64,000 nt of DNA from positions 212,291,253 to 212,355,252 of the forward strand of contig OV884060.1 in the NCBI GenBank assembly GCA_930367215.1, given 5' to 3'. The stretch is from Pollenia angustigena. Lineage: Eukaryota; Arthropoda; Insecta; Diptera; Polleniidae. This document shows positions 46,040-56,221 of this stretch, piece after piece; the stretch's first letter is position 1, and each line of letters begins with the position of its first letter. The position numbers and the translations under genes were made by a program. Below the pieces are notes generated by a model. The model saw only the letters and a list, made by a program, of their open reading frames with translations. It was not told the DNA's origin and searched no databases.

Positions 46040-47908
46040 CTAATTATTATGTCGTATGTTAGCTGCATCATCGGTGTCAGGAAGAAGAAGTATGATGGTT
46101 TCTGATGAAAAAGCTTTTTTATTATTCCGTTCTCTTTGCGTACTGCAGCTTATAAAAGGGTCACTGCTCAGAAATAACCTATTCAAGACATCTCGATTTG
46201 TATCGCTTCTGCTGAATTTCCTCGAATATTTCGTGCGATATAATCGTAAGTGCTTATTTCTGGCCTCGGCAGCTTCTTCTGACAATTGTCCAATTGGCAA
46301 GATTGCTTGCTTTATAACACTACCGCCATGTATAAGAATCTTGTGCATCGTAAGACTCATGGGGTGCCAGTTGTAAAGTTGCACATATATTTCAGGAGTT
46401 TTATGTGCATATTCCTCAAATTTCTCAATATTAATTCGGTGTCCGCTAGTTATTGCTTCCAATATTAGTTTCAGGCGGTTGATTAATTCTTCATTTATTC
46501 CAGTGATTTTTGATGCAGTTGCTGGGTCCGAAAAAAATTTCTTGATGTGTTGCCATCATAAGTGCTACCGTATCCTGGTTTTGGTACATCTACAAGTATT
46601 CCTATCTCGTCTTTAAGTCTTTTTTGGATGAATATCTTCCTCTCTTTAACAATTGCTTTATCTTCATCGCTCCTTGCTTGCCACTTTTTAATTGGCAGTT
46701 TATATGAGAGATGAAGTATCGATTCTAAAAAGCGTATGCGTGCATGTAAATTTGATAGTCCAAAACTCAAGGCATCACAGTTCAGACGAACATTCTTCTG
46801 CAACGTGTTAAAATCTTTCGAAGTTTGACCGCAAATGTAACACCTCATTGTCGATTTTGTGTCCGTTGTAGCATTGCATACTTTTCCGTCAACCATTGTT
46901 ATTACCATCGTGTGTTTAATTTGTGCAATTTTTCCATTACAGGGTACTTCGCTTTTCTTTAAAAATTCAATTTGATTATTTATGTATCCTATTTCTTGCT
47001 TCGTGATGTCAGTTGTTTCCTGCACAAAACGGATGCGGATTGGTCTACACAGCCTAGTTGAGGATGGTGTTTGATTTCGCCATATCGTTTTTATTTTTCC
47101 ATTAGTATTTGTGATTAGTTTAATTGGTACACAACTGCTTTGGAATATATTAGCGTCACTAACATCTTCGTTTTCGAATTTCTGCTTATAACATGATTGG
47201 TGCGATCCGTCACAGCCCCATTTGGTTATAAGTTCCAAGAAATTTAGCTCTTCATAGTCTAACTGCTGCAAAACCTCTTCAGGGTATATACATAAACGTG
47301 TTGCTGTGTGGTCGAAGAGAGCTAACATGGATACACATTTTTATTGGCATTGTATTTACAAAGAGTGCTAAAGCTCCTTCCGCTGAAAGTTTATTCACAG
47401 GGTTGACTTCAGAAGTTGTTAATGATCGCTTGCACATTCTTGCTTTTCTTGGGGAACTCGTTATATTCATTATTAATTTAGCCGCATCATTATGTCCCGC
47501 TGCTCTTTGACTCATGGATGCAGCAAATGTGATCTCCTCTGTTGTTAATTGGTGACAAACTTCTTCAGTTTTTCTCCGCTTTGTTCTATCACTAGCTTTA
47601 TTAAATTCTTTTCGTGGTCGCCCTGAAGACGAACTGCCAAATACTGGTATTGTTACAGTTCCTTCCAGCCATTTAGCGTTTGTGACTAAAAAGCGGTCCT
47701 CTTTTCGTTGTGCAAAAAGCCAATATCTTTTGAAACAATATTTGAAATTTTTCAAACACTGCTTCAGTGCTAATATGTCCCCATCCCCTTGACATTTTGA
47801 AATTTCGCTCAATTTTCTGACCAAAAAATCCAATTTCTCGTCCATGGTTCCAGCATTAGATTTTTTCACTATTTGGAATAGCTGTAATCTTGTGTAAACT
47901 TGTTCCAT
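46040..47908 (-). pseudogene. Transib transposase, RAG1-core-like, frame-broken
   Basis: Three collinear minus-strand segments. (1) 47279-47908: N-terminal 209-codon frame from MEQVYTRLQL, with an AT-hook-like GRPRK (residues 96-100) and basic RTKRRK (109-114). (2) 46495-47328, 277 codons: KWGCDGS (D40), SSTRLCRPI, MVDGK (D147), CYIC (C163, C166), LHARIRFLE and DVPKPGYGSTYDGNTSRNFF. (3) 46040-46462, 140 codons: HKILIH (H40, H45) and SEEAAEARNK (E62), ending at a natural stop. These match the order of the RAG1 core: D600, CCKP, D708, zinc ligands C727/C730 and H937/H942, and E962. Segment 1 enters the frame of 2 near 47330, where a stretch usual in the family seems missing. The change from 2 to 3 lies at a T/A homopolymer at about 46532-46539 and could be a recent mutation or a sequencing error. 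Confidence 0.93.
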
Positions 47909-48812
47909 GTTGACTCTCGAAGTTACAAAACGGTTTTGATAAAAAATGGGTGCAATAACCCTTTATAAGTATTTTCAAGCGCATGCTTTTATGCCTTAAT
48001 TGGATGGTAGCCTGATACCTGGGTGCCCATGTATTTTTTATGTACCTGTATTTTTTTTTTGTAAACTTATTTTTGTTTTGTAGAGCAGTTATATAAAAAT
48101 ATCTTTTATGGGGATGTGTGGGACATTCCCTTAAAACTATTTTGGATAATTAAGAATTTTTGCAATTTATAAATACATATAGGCAGGTACATATTAATAT
48201 TGTGAAGTGTTAAAAGTGATGTGAATAACAGTTGAAATCAATAATTCAAAATACATAAAAGTTTATGACGATATAAAGGTATAAGAAAAAGTGCCCGATG
48301 AGCAAAAATAGAAGAAATGTGAAAATTTAAAAAAATAGTCAAAAATAATGGCGTAAACTTGCGCACACTTTTATTGTTGTATCAAACATAATTCGTAGAC
48401 ATGCTAACCTCACTTTTAAAAACCTCTTCTTTTCCTTTTTTTGCAAAAAAAAGTGTATAATTTGTTTTTTTTTTAGCTTTTGAACGAAATGTTTCAACAT
48501 GAATATTCAACATATTTAAAATTTTTTTTTTTTCTTTTTTAAATAACTTTTGATCAAACCTTTCAGCGAAAAAAATAAGCTTTGTTAAGCCTTTATTCGT
48601 TTAGCCGCAAAAAAAATATCATATAAACATCCAGAAACCGAAAAAAACATTTAAATCTCATATAATTTTCTTCACTTTCCTGACTTTAACAGGGTCTCAG
48701 AGCTACAAATCGCAACTAAAAGTCTTCAAAATTTACAATATATGTAATGTAAAATATTGTTGTCTGTCGAGCTGCGTACTTTGTTCTTAAGATTTCTTAA
48801 AATTCAGTTTTG

Positions 48813-48851
48813 CCTTTTTGGCCAGCTTTTCAGGCCAAATACTCCTCTGTG
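48813..48851 (-). repeat. Transib right terminus, RSS-like
   Basis: Read inward on the minus strand: cacagag, 23 bp, ccaaaaagg. Identical to the left end for 36 bp. Confidence 0.85.
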
Positions 48852-49457
48852 AGTCGCAACAAAACTCATTAGATTTTCTATCTCACAAAGTATTACGGAA
48901 TACGTAAGACTTGTGAGATTCTGTAAACTAGGCTTTAACAGTTACAATGTAATAACTAGTGATATCTATGGTTAAGTAGTCGCATCACTTAAACTATAAC
49001 TTTTTAAACAGACTTTTTAACATCAACTTTTTCTAGAGCATTCTACACATTGGGGTTGAAGTATGTATAATGATAACAATTTTTAATAACAATGTAAACT
49101 AATTAAATTACTACAAGATAACTAGTAAATACAAGATAACTAATAAATACAACTAATTCTTAATTAATAATTACAACTAATTCTTAACTAAAGTTACTTT
49201 CGTAACAATATAAATACAAATACACCTACAGCCGACTTCAGGTTAAGAAGTGTGAGAATTATAAAGCAGAGTACATGAAACTGAGTACCCATCCCCTATC
49301 TTCTCGCCCCTCACATCAATAAACTCAAGAATTGCTGCAACAAAAATTGCAAGTCTGGACGATGACTAACTGGTTATTCATTTAGTGGTTTTAAAACCGC
49401 CGGGCTGGCAAGGCTGTCAGCTGTTAAAATTCTGTCATCTGAATTGTCATTTATTTA

Positions 49458-49640
49458 GTGAAACGTTTGTCATTTAAGAATATGGATCGCTTAAAATCCG
49501 AAAAACGCGTAAATAGTGAAAACATACTAAATAAAAAAGTCAGGTTATCGCCCTCAATGTGCGAAGAAATGGTCGAAAGCTTCCTCAAAAGGATCGGCTA
49601 CTGCAACCAATCTAGAGGCAGCTATTTTAATGACATTGTA
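49458..49640 (+). CDS. Possible 5' coding fragment, function unknown, cut by a mariner
   Basis: An open frame with an internal ATG at 49482 (MDRLKSEKRVNSENILNKKV...) runs straight into the mariner terminus at 49642. Codon composition is richer in charged residues than the background. I do not recognise the family. It could be a short exon or an element gene remnant. No continuation was recognised beyond the mariner at 50519. Confidence 0.22.
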
Positions 49641-49641
49641 A

Positions 49642-50518
49642 TGGGTAATTTTTTAAGAGCTATAGCAAAGTTTAAAAAAAACACATAAAATTCAGAAAAA
49701 TGCATGAAATCTTTATTTGAATCGATAGTACGGTCCATATAATTTAATGTTTGAAGATTATTTCATGCAAATGTTGACCGTGACTGCGCCTCAAATGGTC
49801 CATCCGCTTAGTCCAATTTTAGCATACTCTTTCCAACATTTCAGCCGGTATCTCATGAATAAATGCTTCAATGTTGTCTTCCAATGTGTCAATTGAAGCG
49901 GGCATGTGTATATAGACATGAGCTAGGCGGCCAATTGACCGGTTCCGATCGTGAAATAAAATGTTCACCGAACTCGCCTCTCAATAAGTCCATTGTTAAG
50001 CGTGCTGTGTGGCATGTGGCACCGTCTTGTTGAAACCACATGTCATGTAAGTCAAGCTCTTGCATTTTGGGCAAAAAAATTTTGGATATCATCTCACGGT
50101 AGCGCTCACCATTCACAGTTACGTTACGATTCGCATCATCTTTGAAGAAGTACGGTCCAATGATGCCACCAGCCCATAAACCGCACCAAACTGTGACTTT
50201 TTCTGGATGCATTGGTAGCTCTTGAATGCTTCTGGCTTGTCTTCACTCCAAAATCGACAATTCTGCTTATTACCGTACCCATTGAGCCAAAAATGAGCTT
50301 CTTCGCTGAGCACAAGAAGCGCGCGTTGAACTTTCTTAACAGAGCATGTATTTTGATAATAAAATTCAATAATTTGCAAGCGTTATTCGTTTGTAAGACG
50401 TTTCATGGTTAAATTATAGACCAAACTGAAGATGTGTGGCAGTGAAACAAAACACGAAACGTGCGTCAGCTGTTTAAACCAGTGTTGCCAAAAAGATAAT
50501 ATGTTAAAAATCACCCGA
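49642..50518 (-). mobile_element. mariner-family element (DD41D type), internally deleted, copy 4
   Basis: Minus-strand copy. Left end of the element (plus-strand right side) tcgggtgatttttaacatat; other end tgggtaattttttaagagct. The transposase starts at the atg complementary to cat at 50404-50406 and keeps the shared deletion joining VQRALLV to LSEEAHFWLNG, where an E replaces the D of the usual SDEAHFW motif. The 107-codon frame 49889-50212 spans HPEKVTVWCGLWAGG to WFQQDGATCHTARL. Confidence 0.9.
49889..50406 (-). pseudogene. mariner transposase pseudogene, best preserved middle
   Basis: Two overlapping frames (50119-50379 and 49889-50212) cover the N-terminal 28 residues, the deletion junction, the FWLNG region and the catalytic core up to HFISRSEPVNWPP. 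The segment SCDLTPLDYFLWGYVKAHV, with the third catalytic aspartate, is mostly deleted (ttgaccggttccgat joins gccaattgaccgg-like sequence to ctaggcggcc). The terminal ERVC...HEIIFKH segment continues to about 49750 in another frame. Confidence 0.85.
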
Positions 50519-52801
50519 TATTTCGTACGTAATGGCAAAGTCCAAGCTTCATGATGAAGTAAAAGTTTTATTAAAATCATAGCTTTATGTGTGTTTTATT
50601 TAAATTTACTTTTAAAACCAAAAAATGGATAACCCTTTAATTTAATTAGTGCCTCCATTTATGTTCAAGTAACAGAAAAATCATTCATTTAAAACGTATG
50701 CGGAGTTAAGAAAGAGGTATGTTCCCAAAAAACTTTCAACTCGCAATAGAAATGTTATTAAGGGATGTTCATTTAGGGATTTTCCTAATCATTGACATTG
50801 AAAATAATCTTAATTTCTTAATTAATAAACCATTTGGGCTACACTTTCCACATCCTTAATAAAAATGTTTTGACTTTATGCAAATGACAACTTGTCATCT
50901 TGCGGATACCTTAAAATTATGGTAATTTTTATATTGAAATTTAATCCTCTGGATATACTTTGTTAAAAAAAATTAAGCAAAACACGTTTTTATAATAATA
51001 AATTCATACAAGCAAAAGGATTATTTTAAACATTTAAACGAATCTTAAAAAAAAAAATATACATATTTTTGGCATAATAGCATTTGTTTCCTTTAAACTT
51101 TAAAGAATTAGGAAAAAAGAAAATATTAATTTAATGGTTGATTGGCCATCACTTTGATTGCAAAGAATACACAAAGAAGTAATTTAAGGACAGCCATATG
51201 TTCATTGGATCAAAAAAAATTCCTTGAAACAAATGGTAATAAATTTTGAATATTGAGTATTATTTATTTTTTCAATCGAACGTGAATTTAAGAATATTTA
51301 AAAAAAAGGCGATACATAAATTTTTCGTGTTTTTATGCTTTATTCTGGCAAAAATAAGTAATCCCTAAAGTATGCTGCGGTAAATATGCAAATGGAATTT
51401 CTCGCCAGTGCTCATAGTTTTGGGGATTTTTTTTGTAATTGGGGCAGTGTTGCCACTTTGTGGGTAATTACCCGAATTTGGTATAATTTTTACAGTCGTA
51501 AGTAGAGCGTGGGTAATTTCTCTTAGGTGTAATTCAGGTGTTATTTGAAATTCTTCCTTCAGATACCCAAATAAAACCAAGATTCGATTTCAGTGACATT
51601 TATTTCTTTTTAAATATTGTTGATAATAAGATTTAATTTTTTTTAAAAAAATTGTAAAATGCTTTTTTCAGCCGCCTTTTACTCAACGCAAATGGATGCT
51701 CCGAAGTGAATGTAAAGAAAAGCATTTTACAAAAAAAAAAATTCTGCCACCCCCTAGATTACTCGGTTTCTTTTTAAGAAAAGACTTCAATCATTAAATG
51801 TATATTTTCAAAAGTTTGGTAATGAATTTCGCAAGATGGACTCTTAGATGTGGATAAAGATGACTATCATAGTGATTTAGAACCTGAAGTTTATTGATTT
51901 TCCAATATTCCAACATTTAATTAATTTTATTTTTATCTTGCAACTTTTAAATGCTTAAGTGTGAAGAATATTTAAAGCCCTAAACAGTTGTAAAACTGAA
52001 TTACGAAAGGGATAGTTATATAAAACCCTGCATGCATTTTGTTTACTAAATAAGGTAAAAAATGTATTTTTTAGACCATGAAACTTGAAATGGTAGCCAA
52101 CACAAAAAAAAAAAAAAAAAAAAAATATATTTTAATCGCAACCATTTGAAACTGATTTCAATTTTGTTCTTTTTTTCGAGCATTGCTGGCTGCATGTCAC
52201 AAATAGAATCAAATATGTTGACCTCCAAGACGTCACTTGTTGCGGGTTTATCAGCATAAACCGGTGACTTCACAGCTTTACGGAAAACAATCAAGAGGTG
52301 TCACATCGCACATCCTTGAAGTCTAATTGAAAGTTTATTTTCTCTTAATCAACACATCACCTTCATTTGTGAAAAAACAAGTTGCGTCATTTTAATCCTG
52401 AAGTCGCCTATAAGTTGCGAAAATCGATGGCTGATTTTCAAAGTAAATTTGGATAGTTTGGTGGCATTGTTCAAGAATGAATCTATTCATGACGATGTGC
52501 CTGAGCAAAAAGTGAGAGCTGTATGAAAGTTCGTCCCTATCGGGCTTAAAAACACCCATTATAATAAATGGCAATGAGCATTTTGAACCTTCCCTAGTTA
52601 TATGCAATTAAATGTGGAAGTTAGACTCATTATTTTAGGATTTTAATTTTATGTTTTATTAACTGATTTTATGTCGTTAATGTTATTTTTGTTATTTTAT
52701 ATGAAATTACAATAAGAATCTTAACAGTTTGACTAATTTTAATATTCTTTCAATGAGTTTGTTATGTTTTGCTTCTTTTTATTAAATAAAATTTAAATTT
52801 T
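50519..52801. other. Unannotated AT-rich stretch
   Basis: Contains a single hAT-terminus-like cagtgttgccactttgtggg at about 51446 with no partner found, and a run of about 23 A at 52105-52127. Small frames on the minus strand (52046-52294, 52392-52607) show no recognisable domain. Confidence 0.4.
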
Positions 52802-53083
52802 ATATGGAGGGTTCAAAGCTGAACCAAACCAAGTCATAAAATAAGATGCATATATCGTCGGTTGATTATTTAATTGTCGTATGTCTTATGTAATTTGTAT
52901 CCACATTCGACAATTAAATAATCAACCGACGATATGTATTTCAAAACTGTAACGGACTAAATCAAAAAGTTTTTCGTTCCAAAGGTAACGGTAATTAACC
53001 CATGTCAATGGCTCCAGAAATTAATGGAAATTTACTTATTTTCATTTTTGACTTGGTTCGCTTCAGCTCTGAGCCCTCCATAT
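52802..53083. mobile_element. MITE, ATATGGAGGGYTCARAGCTGAA, with internal hairpin
   Basis: TIRs atatggagggttcaaagctg and (reverse complement) atatggagggctcagagctg, both continuing aa(c/g)c(a/g)aaccaagtca. 282 bp. Contains a perfect hairpin at 52847-52937 with 28-nt arms (start atatcgtcggttgattattt). Confidence 0.85.
52847..52937. repeat. Perfect hairpin inside the MITE
   Basis: Arms of about 28 nt (cgtcggttgattatttaatt core) separated by about 35 nt. Confidence 0.88.
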
Positions 53084-53746
53084 CAAGTGTAATTTCGTTT
53101 AAATCGGGTAATTTTGCTTCATCTCAAGTGTAATTTTCAATATTGCTGGTGGTAACACTGAATTGGGGATAAAACTTTCGAAAAAATCCCCAGGGGATTT
53201 TTTGGGGAAAATCACTTTTTTCGTTGGGGATTTTTGGGGATAATATATTATTATAAATACCATTTTTGCAATGGCAAGACCGATTTGGTCAAGATTTGGG
53301 CTCAAATTTTAGTCTTTTTGCGGTTTAAAAATTTTTCAAGAACTTGTTAAAATAGTTTTAAATATGGTTTTGTACCAACTAGCGTTACTTCTGTTGAACT
53401 AGTCTTTTTCTGTAATGAATACAACCAAAATCAATATTTGTAACAGAATGCAATATAAGTTATAAGAATTAATAATAATCAATACACACTTTAAAATAAT
53501 GCAGCTTGCTGTGACAAAATTTATTCAACCATCTCAAATGCACTTTTAAAACAAGCAACATGTAAAAGTTTTTGAAATGATAAAGATTGACGCATAATTA
53601 TTTTTTTTTTACATTTTTACGTTACCCTTGTTACATACTATACATACATTTGTACATAGATACGTAGAACTCAAAGAATAAATAACATACGTTTTAATAA
53701 TATTACACAAATGGATTTATTTATATAAATCGATGTTTGTATGTAT

Positions 53747-55252
53747 TAGTGCTGGGAAACTATCGATAGACTATCGATATTATCGATAGTCTTAAAATAT
53801 CGAAAATATCGATAGGAAAAATATCAATATCGATATTATTATTATTAAAAATACAGCTATGAGCACATGTTACACACCAGTGATGCCAACTTTTTGAGAG
53901 CAAAAAGCACTTTAAAATTGAAAAAAGCACTAAAAAGCACTATTTTGAACAAAAAAAAGCGTAAAAAAGCACTAAGCCATTTTTTAAATTTAATTAAACA
54001 AAAAACAAGTTGCATTCGGCCGTGCCGAATATTATATGCCTCCAAAATTTAAAAAAGACGATGGCGTTGATGGGTGACCATTTTCATTTAAAATTAAATA
54101 TACAGGTATGTATGCGATGAAAATCAATCGATTTCAAAACGACCGTTTTTAAAAGGTGTGATGAATTTCGAACGATTTTAAAATCTATTTCTGAATCTGG
54201 CCTGTTGCAATTACCGAAAATTTGCAGTGACCGACCATTCTTTATAAAACTTAATGACAGCCCAAATTTTAATAAAAAAAATATGTTGTCAACGCTAGAA
54301 AGTAAACGTTTTGTAAAATTTCCAAATTGCTAGGAAGCCTAGCTCTAACCTCGTAAATAAAGTTTTTGGTAAAATGAATGCAACTTTCTTTTATCACTTT
54401 CTTTTATCATTTGATACCTTAAAATCTTTACAGGCCTTCCCAAAATTGTACCCCAAATAGCAAATCTCATCTTAATCATCCTGAATATAATCGAGGTTTT
54501 AAAAAATGGTACAAAAAAAAATAAATATTGTAAAAGGCACTTAAAAGCACTGTGAGAAATTGCGAAAAGCACTCTAAATACCCGCTTTTCAAAAACGGGT
54601 GTTTAACAAAATTTCGGGTATTGCATAAGCAAAAAATACCTGAAAGGCACCAAAATGGCAACGCTGATACACACACAGTTTTTTGCCGCAAATTTTTACT
54701 TGCTATTATTAATTCGCGCTAAATTACAGCAATGAATACAAACAACAATAATGGCAAGTAAGTATGGATTGCTTAGCAGTGCTTTTTACTGCTAATTAAA
54801 GGGCTTTAAGTCGAAATTTGTAATTGTTTATATAGGGACTGGAGTGTCAAATATTTTTGTAATGTTGTAAAAAAATGCAAATCCAAATGCAATTGCAAGC
54901 ATAAAACAATGAACGACCATTAGAGGATAAGTCCGCTAGATTGATTACCTTTTTGGGTTTATAATTTAGAAAATTTTTTAAAGTTGCAATGGAATATCTT
55001 ATAGTCCCTGTTACTTTGGTTCCTTCAGAAAGGTACTTATCCATTTTTAAAAAACTGTCATCTAAAATAACATAAGTCTTATACATTCAATAAAGTGATA
55101 AAAACAACGAACTGTAGCCTTATAAAAAATAATTAAAGTTTTTCTGCACAAGTACAAACATTCAGTCGATAGTAATATCGATATATCGATAGTGAAATCT
55201 GAACTATCAATAAATATCGATAGTTGAAAATATCGATAGTATCCCAGCACTA
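53747..55252. mobile_element. Non-autonomous hAT with nine TATCGATA motifs, TSD gtatgtat
   Basis: TIRs tagtgctgggaaactatcga and (reverse complement) tagtgctgggatactatcga. Perfect 8-bp duplication gtatgtat (53739-53746, 55253-55260). The octamer tatcgata occurs five times near the left end (53760-53840) and four near the right (55170-55243). This octamer is the DREF/BEAF-type site of Drosophila promoters, and DREF is itself a hAT-derived BED-finger protein. Interrupted by another hAT at 53878-54666. No transposase recognised. Confidence 0.93.
53878..54666. mobile_element. Non-autonomous hAT, family of 24101-25286, TSD ttacacac/atacacac
   Basis: Left end cagtgatgccaactttttga; reverse complement of right end cagcgttgccattttggtgc. 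Flanking octamers ttacacac (53870-53877) and atacacac (54667-54674) differ at one base. Repeats aaaagcactt at both ends. Opposite orientation to the 24101-25286 copy. Confidence 0.88.
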
Positions 55253-55422
55253 GTATGTATGCATATTTTTCCATTGCCATAATATTATGTATTTTATTTT
55301 TAAGAAAATGTGGGAATTTTTGGGGATAAGAAAATAGCTATTTTGGGGATTTTTGGGGATTTTTGGGGATGAAAAATCGAATATTGGGGATAAGACTTAA
55401 AATAAAACTTGGAACCCTGTTT

Positions 55423-56150
55423 CTCGCTTGCAAAAAACTGCCCATTAGGAAAAAAAAGGTTCAAAATAATAGAAGCAAATTCTTTTTTATCCAGTATTAA
55501 GGCCCTTAATTTCGATATGCGAAACATTTCGATCGAACTTAAATGGCAGCATAAAAAAACAAAAAAGGGCGATATTTTGGGGCTTGGCAAAAAAATTTAT
55601 TTTTGCATTTTTCTCGGTCTTTTTCGCGCGCTCTCTCTCTCTCTCTCTCTCTGTTTTTCTTGTTTCTAGAGTTTTTCTTTTACCGCACTTTTTCATTTCC
55701 CGAGAAAGCGGGATTTATTTTTCAATTTCCCAGGATACAAATTGAAAATTTTATTTAATTAAATTTATTTGAACAAGTAACATTTCTTGAGATCAATTAA
55801 ACAAGTAAACAAATGCATTCAACTTTTTTATTTCTGTGGCAAAATGGAAAAAGTGCTCCATGGCACCTTAAGATCTTCATGTTTAAAAGTACACATGGGC
55901 AAAATTTCAATTATTTTGTAGGATTTTTGAGAAAGTTATGGGCAAAATTACTTTTTGGCTATCTATTTTTAACGTGCAATAACATTTGGAATTATAAAAA
56001 CTTCCGATCTGTGACATTAGGAAAAAAAAAACTTAAAAAATTATAGTCGCAGAGAACTGATGATTATATTAAACTCGGAATAAAGTTCCAAAAGCCATCT
56101 TTAAATTGTACGCTCATAACACAGAATTAATTCAAAGCCAACAGCATTAA
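55423..56150. other. Unannotated stretch with (CT)n microsatellite
   Basis: A (ct)11 run spans 55631-55652. A fragment with tttcccgagaaagcgggatt at about 55696-55715 resembles the cccgggA-type hAT of 15400-16888. Frames on both strands around 55300-55696 are not supported by any motif. Confidence 0.45.
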
Positions 56151-56221
56151 CATATCGCTCATTTGCTACAAGACTGGCATAACTCAAAAAATTAAACTTT
56201 TGAGCTAGAGATGCAGAATTG

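Larger units (their letters stand above)
45217..48851 (-). mobile_element. Transib transposon (RAG1-like transposase), TSD AGTCG
   Basis: 3,635 bp. Both ends start cacagaggagtatttggcct and remain identical for 36 bp, to gctggccaaaa. Flanked by the 5-bp duplication AGTCG (45212-45216, 48852-48856), the length known for Transib elements. The intact MITE copy at 14067-14419 shows one AGTCG at this site. The transposase lies on the minus strand (46040-47908), leaving about 0.8-0.95 kb non-coding on each side. The 3' non-coding part holds a duplicated gcgcaacaaaa and a gtacatacatacatacata microsatellite. Perfect TIRs with exact TSD indicate a fairly recent insertion. Confidence 0.95.
44973..48934. 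mobile_element. MITE, AGGCTAGRTTACACTAT family, split by Transib, TSD TTA
   Basis: Left end aggctaggttacactattat, right end (reverse complement) agcctagtttacagaatc. TTA on both sides (44970-44972, 48935-48937). Inverse-orientation copy of the intact MITE at 14067-14419; excluding the insert it is about 320 bp. It interrupts the LTR at 44606-49207 and is itself interrupted at 45217-48851. Confidence 0.88.
44606..49207 (-). mobile_element. Solo LTR, TSD atat, split by nested insertions
   Basis: Termini tgttacg (44606) and cgtaaca (to 49207) with atat on both sides (44602-44605, 49208-49211). On the minus strand a TATA box (tataaata, 44857-44864) is followed by AATAAA signals at about 44780 and 44640, the order of U3-R-U5. 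Removing the nested MITE leaves an LTR of roughly 630 bp. No internal retrotransposon sequence or second LTR is present, so it appears to be a solo LTR. TGTTACG/CGTAACA ends suggest the Ty3/gypsy group, by general recollection. Confidence 0.68.
53150..55422. mobile_element. Probable outer hAT-like element with TTTTTGGGGAT arrays
   Basis: Left part (53154-53245) and right part (55306-55400) both carry repeated ttttttggggat motifs in an otherwise GC-poor region, and the right end cttggaaccctg resembles a hAT terminus (cagggttccaag reversed). The left terminus is unclear (cactgaattgggg) and no target duplication was found. It would be the host of the hAT at 53747-55252. Confidence 0.45.

Noticed and set aside
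51446..51580. hAT element starting cagtgttgccactttg
   Set aside because: Only one terminus was seen; no matching inverted end or 8-bp duplication could be found nearby.
55487..55696. Frame with ERERERERA repeat as a charged protein
   Set aside because: It is the translation of the (ct)n microsatellite at 55631-55652.
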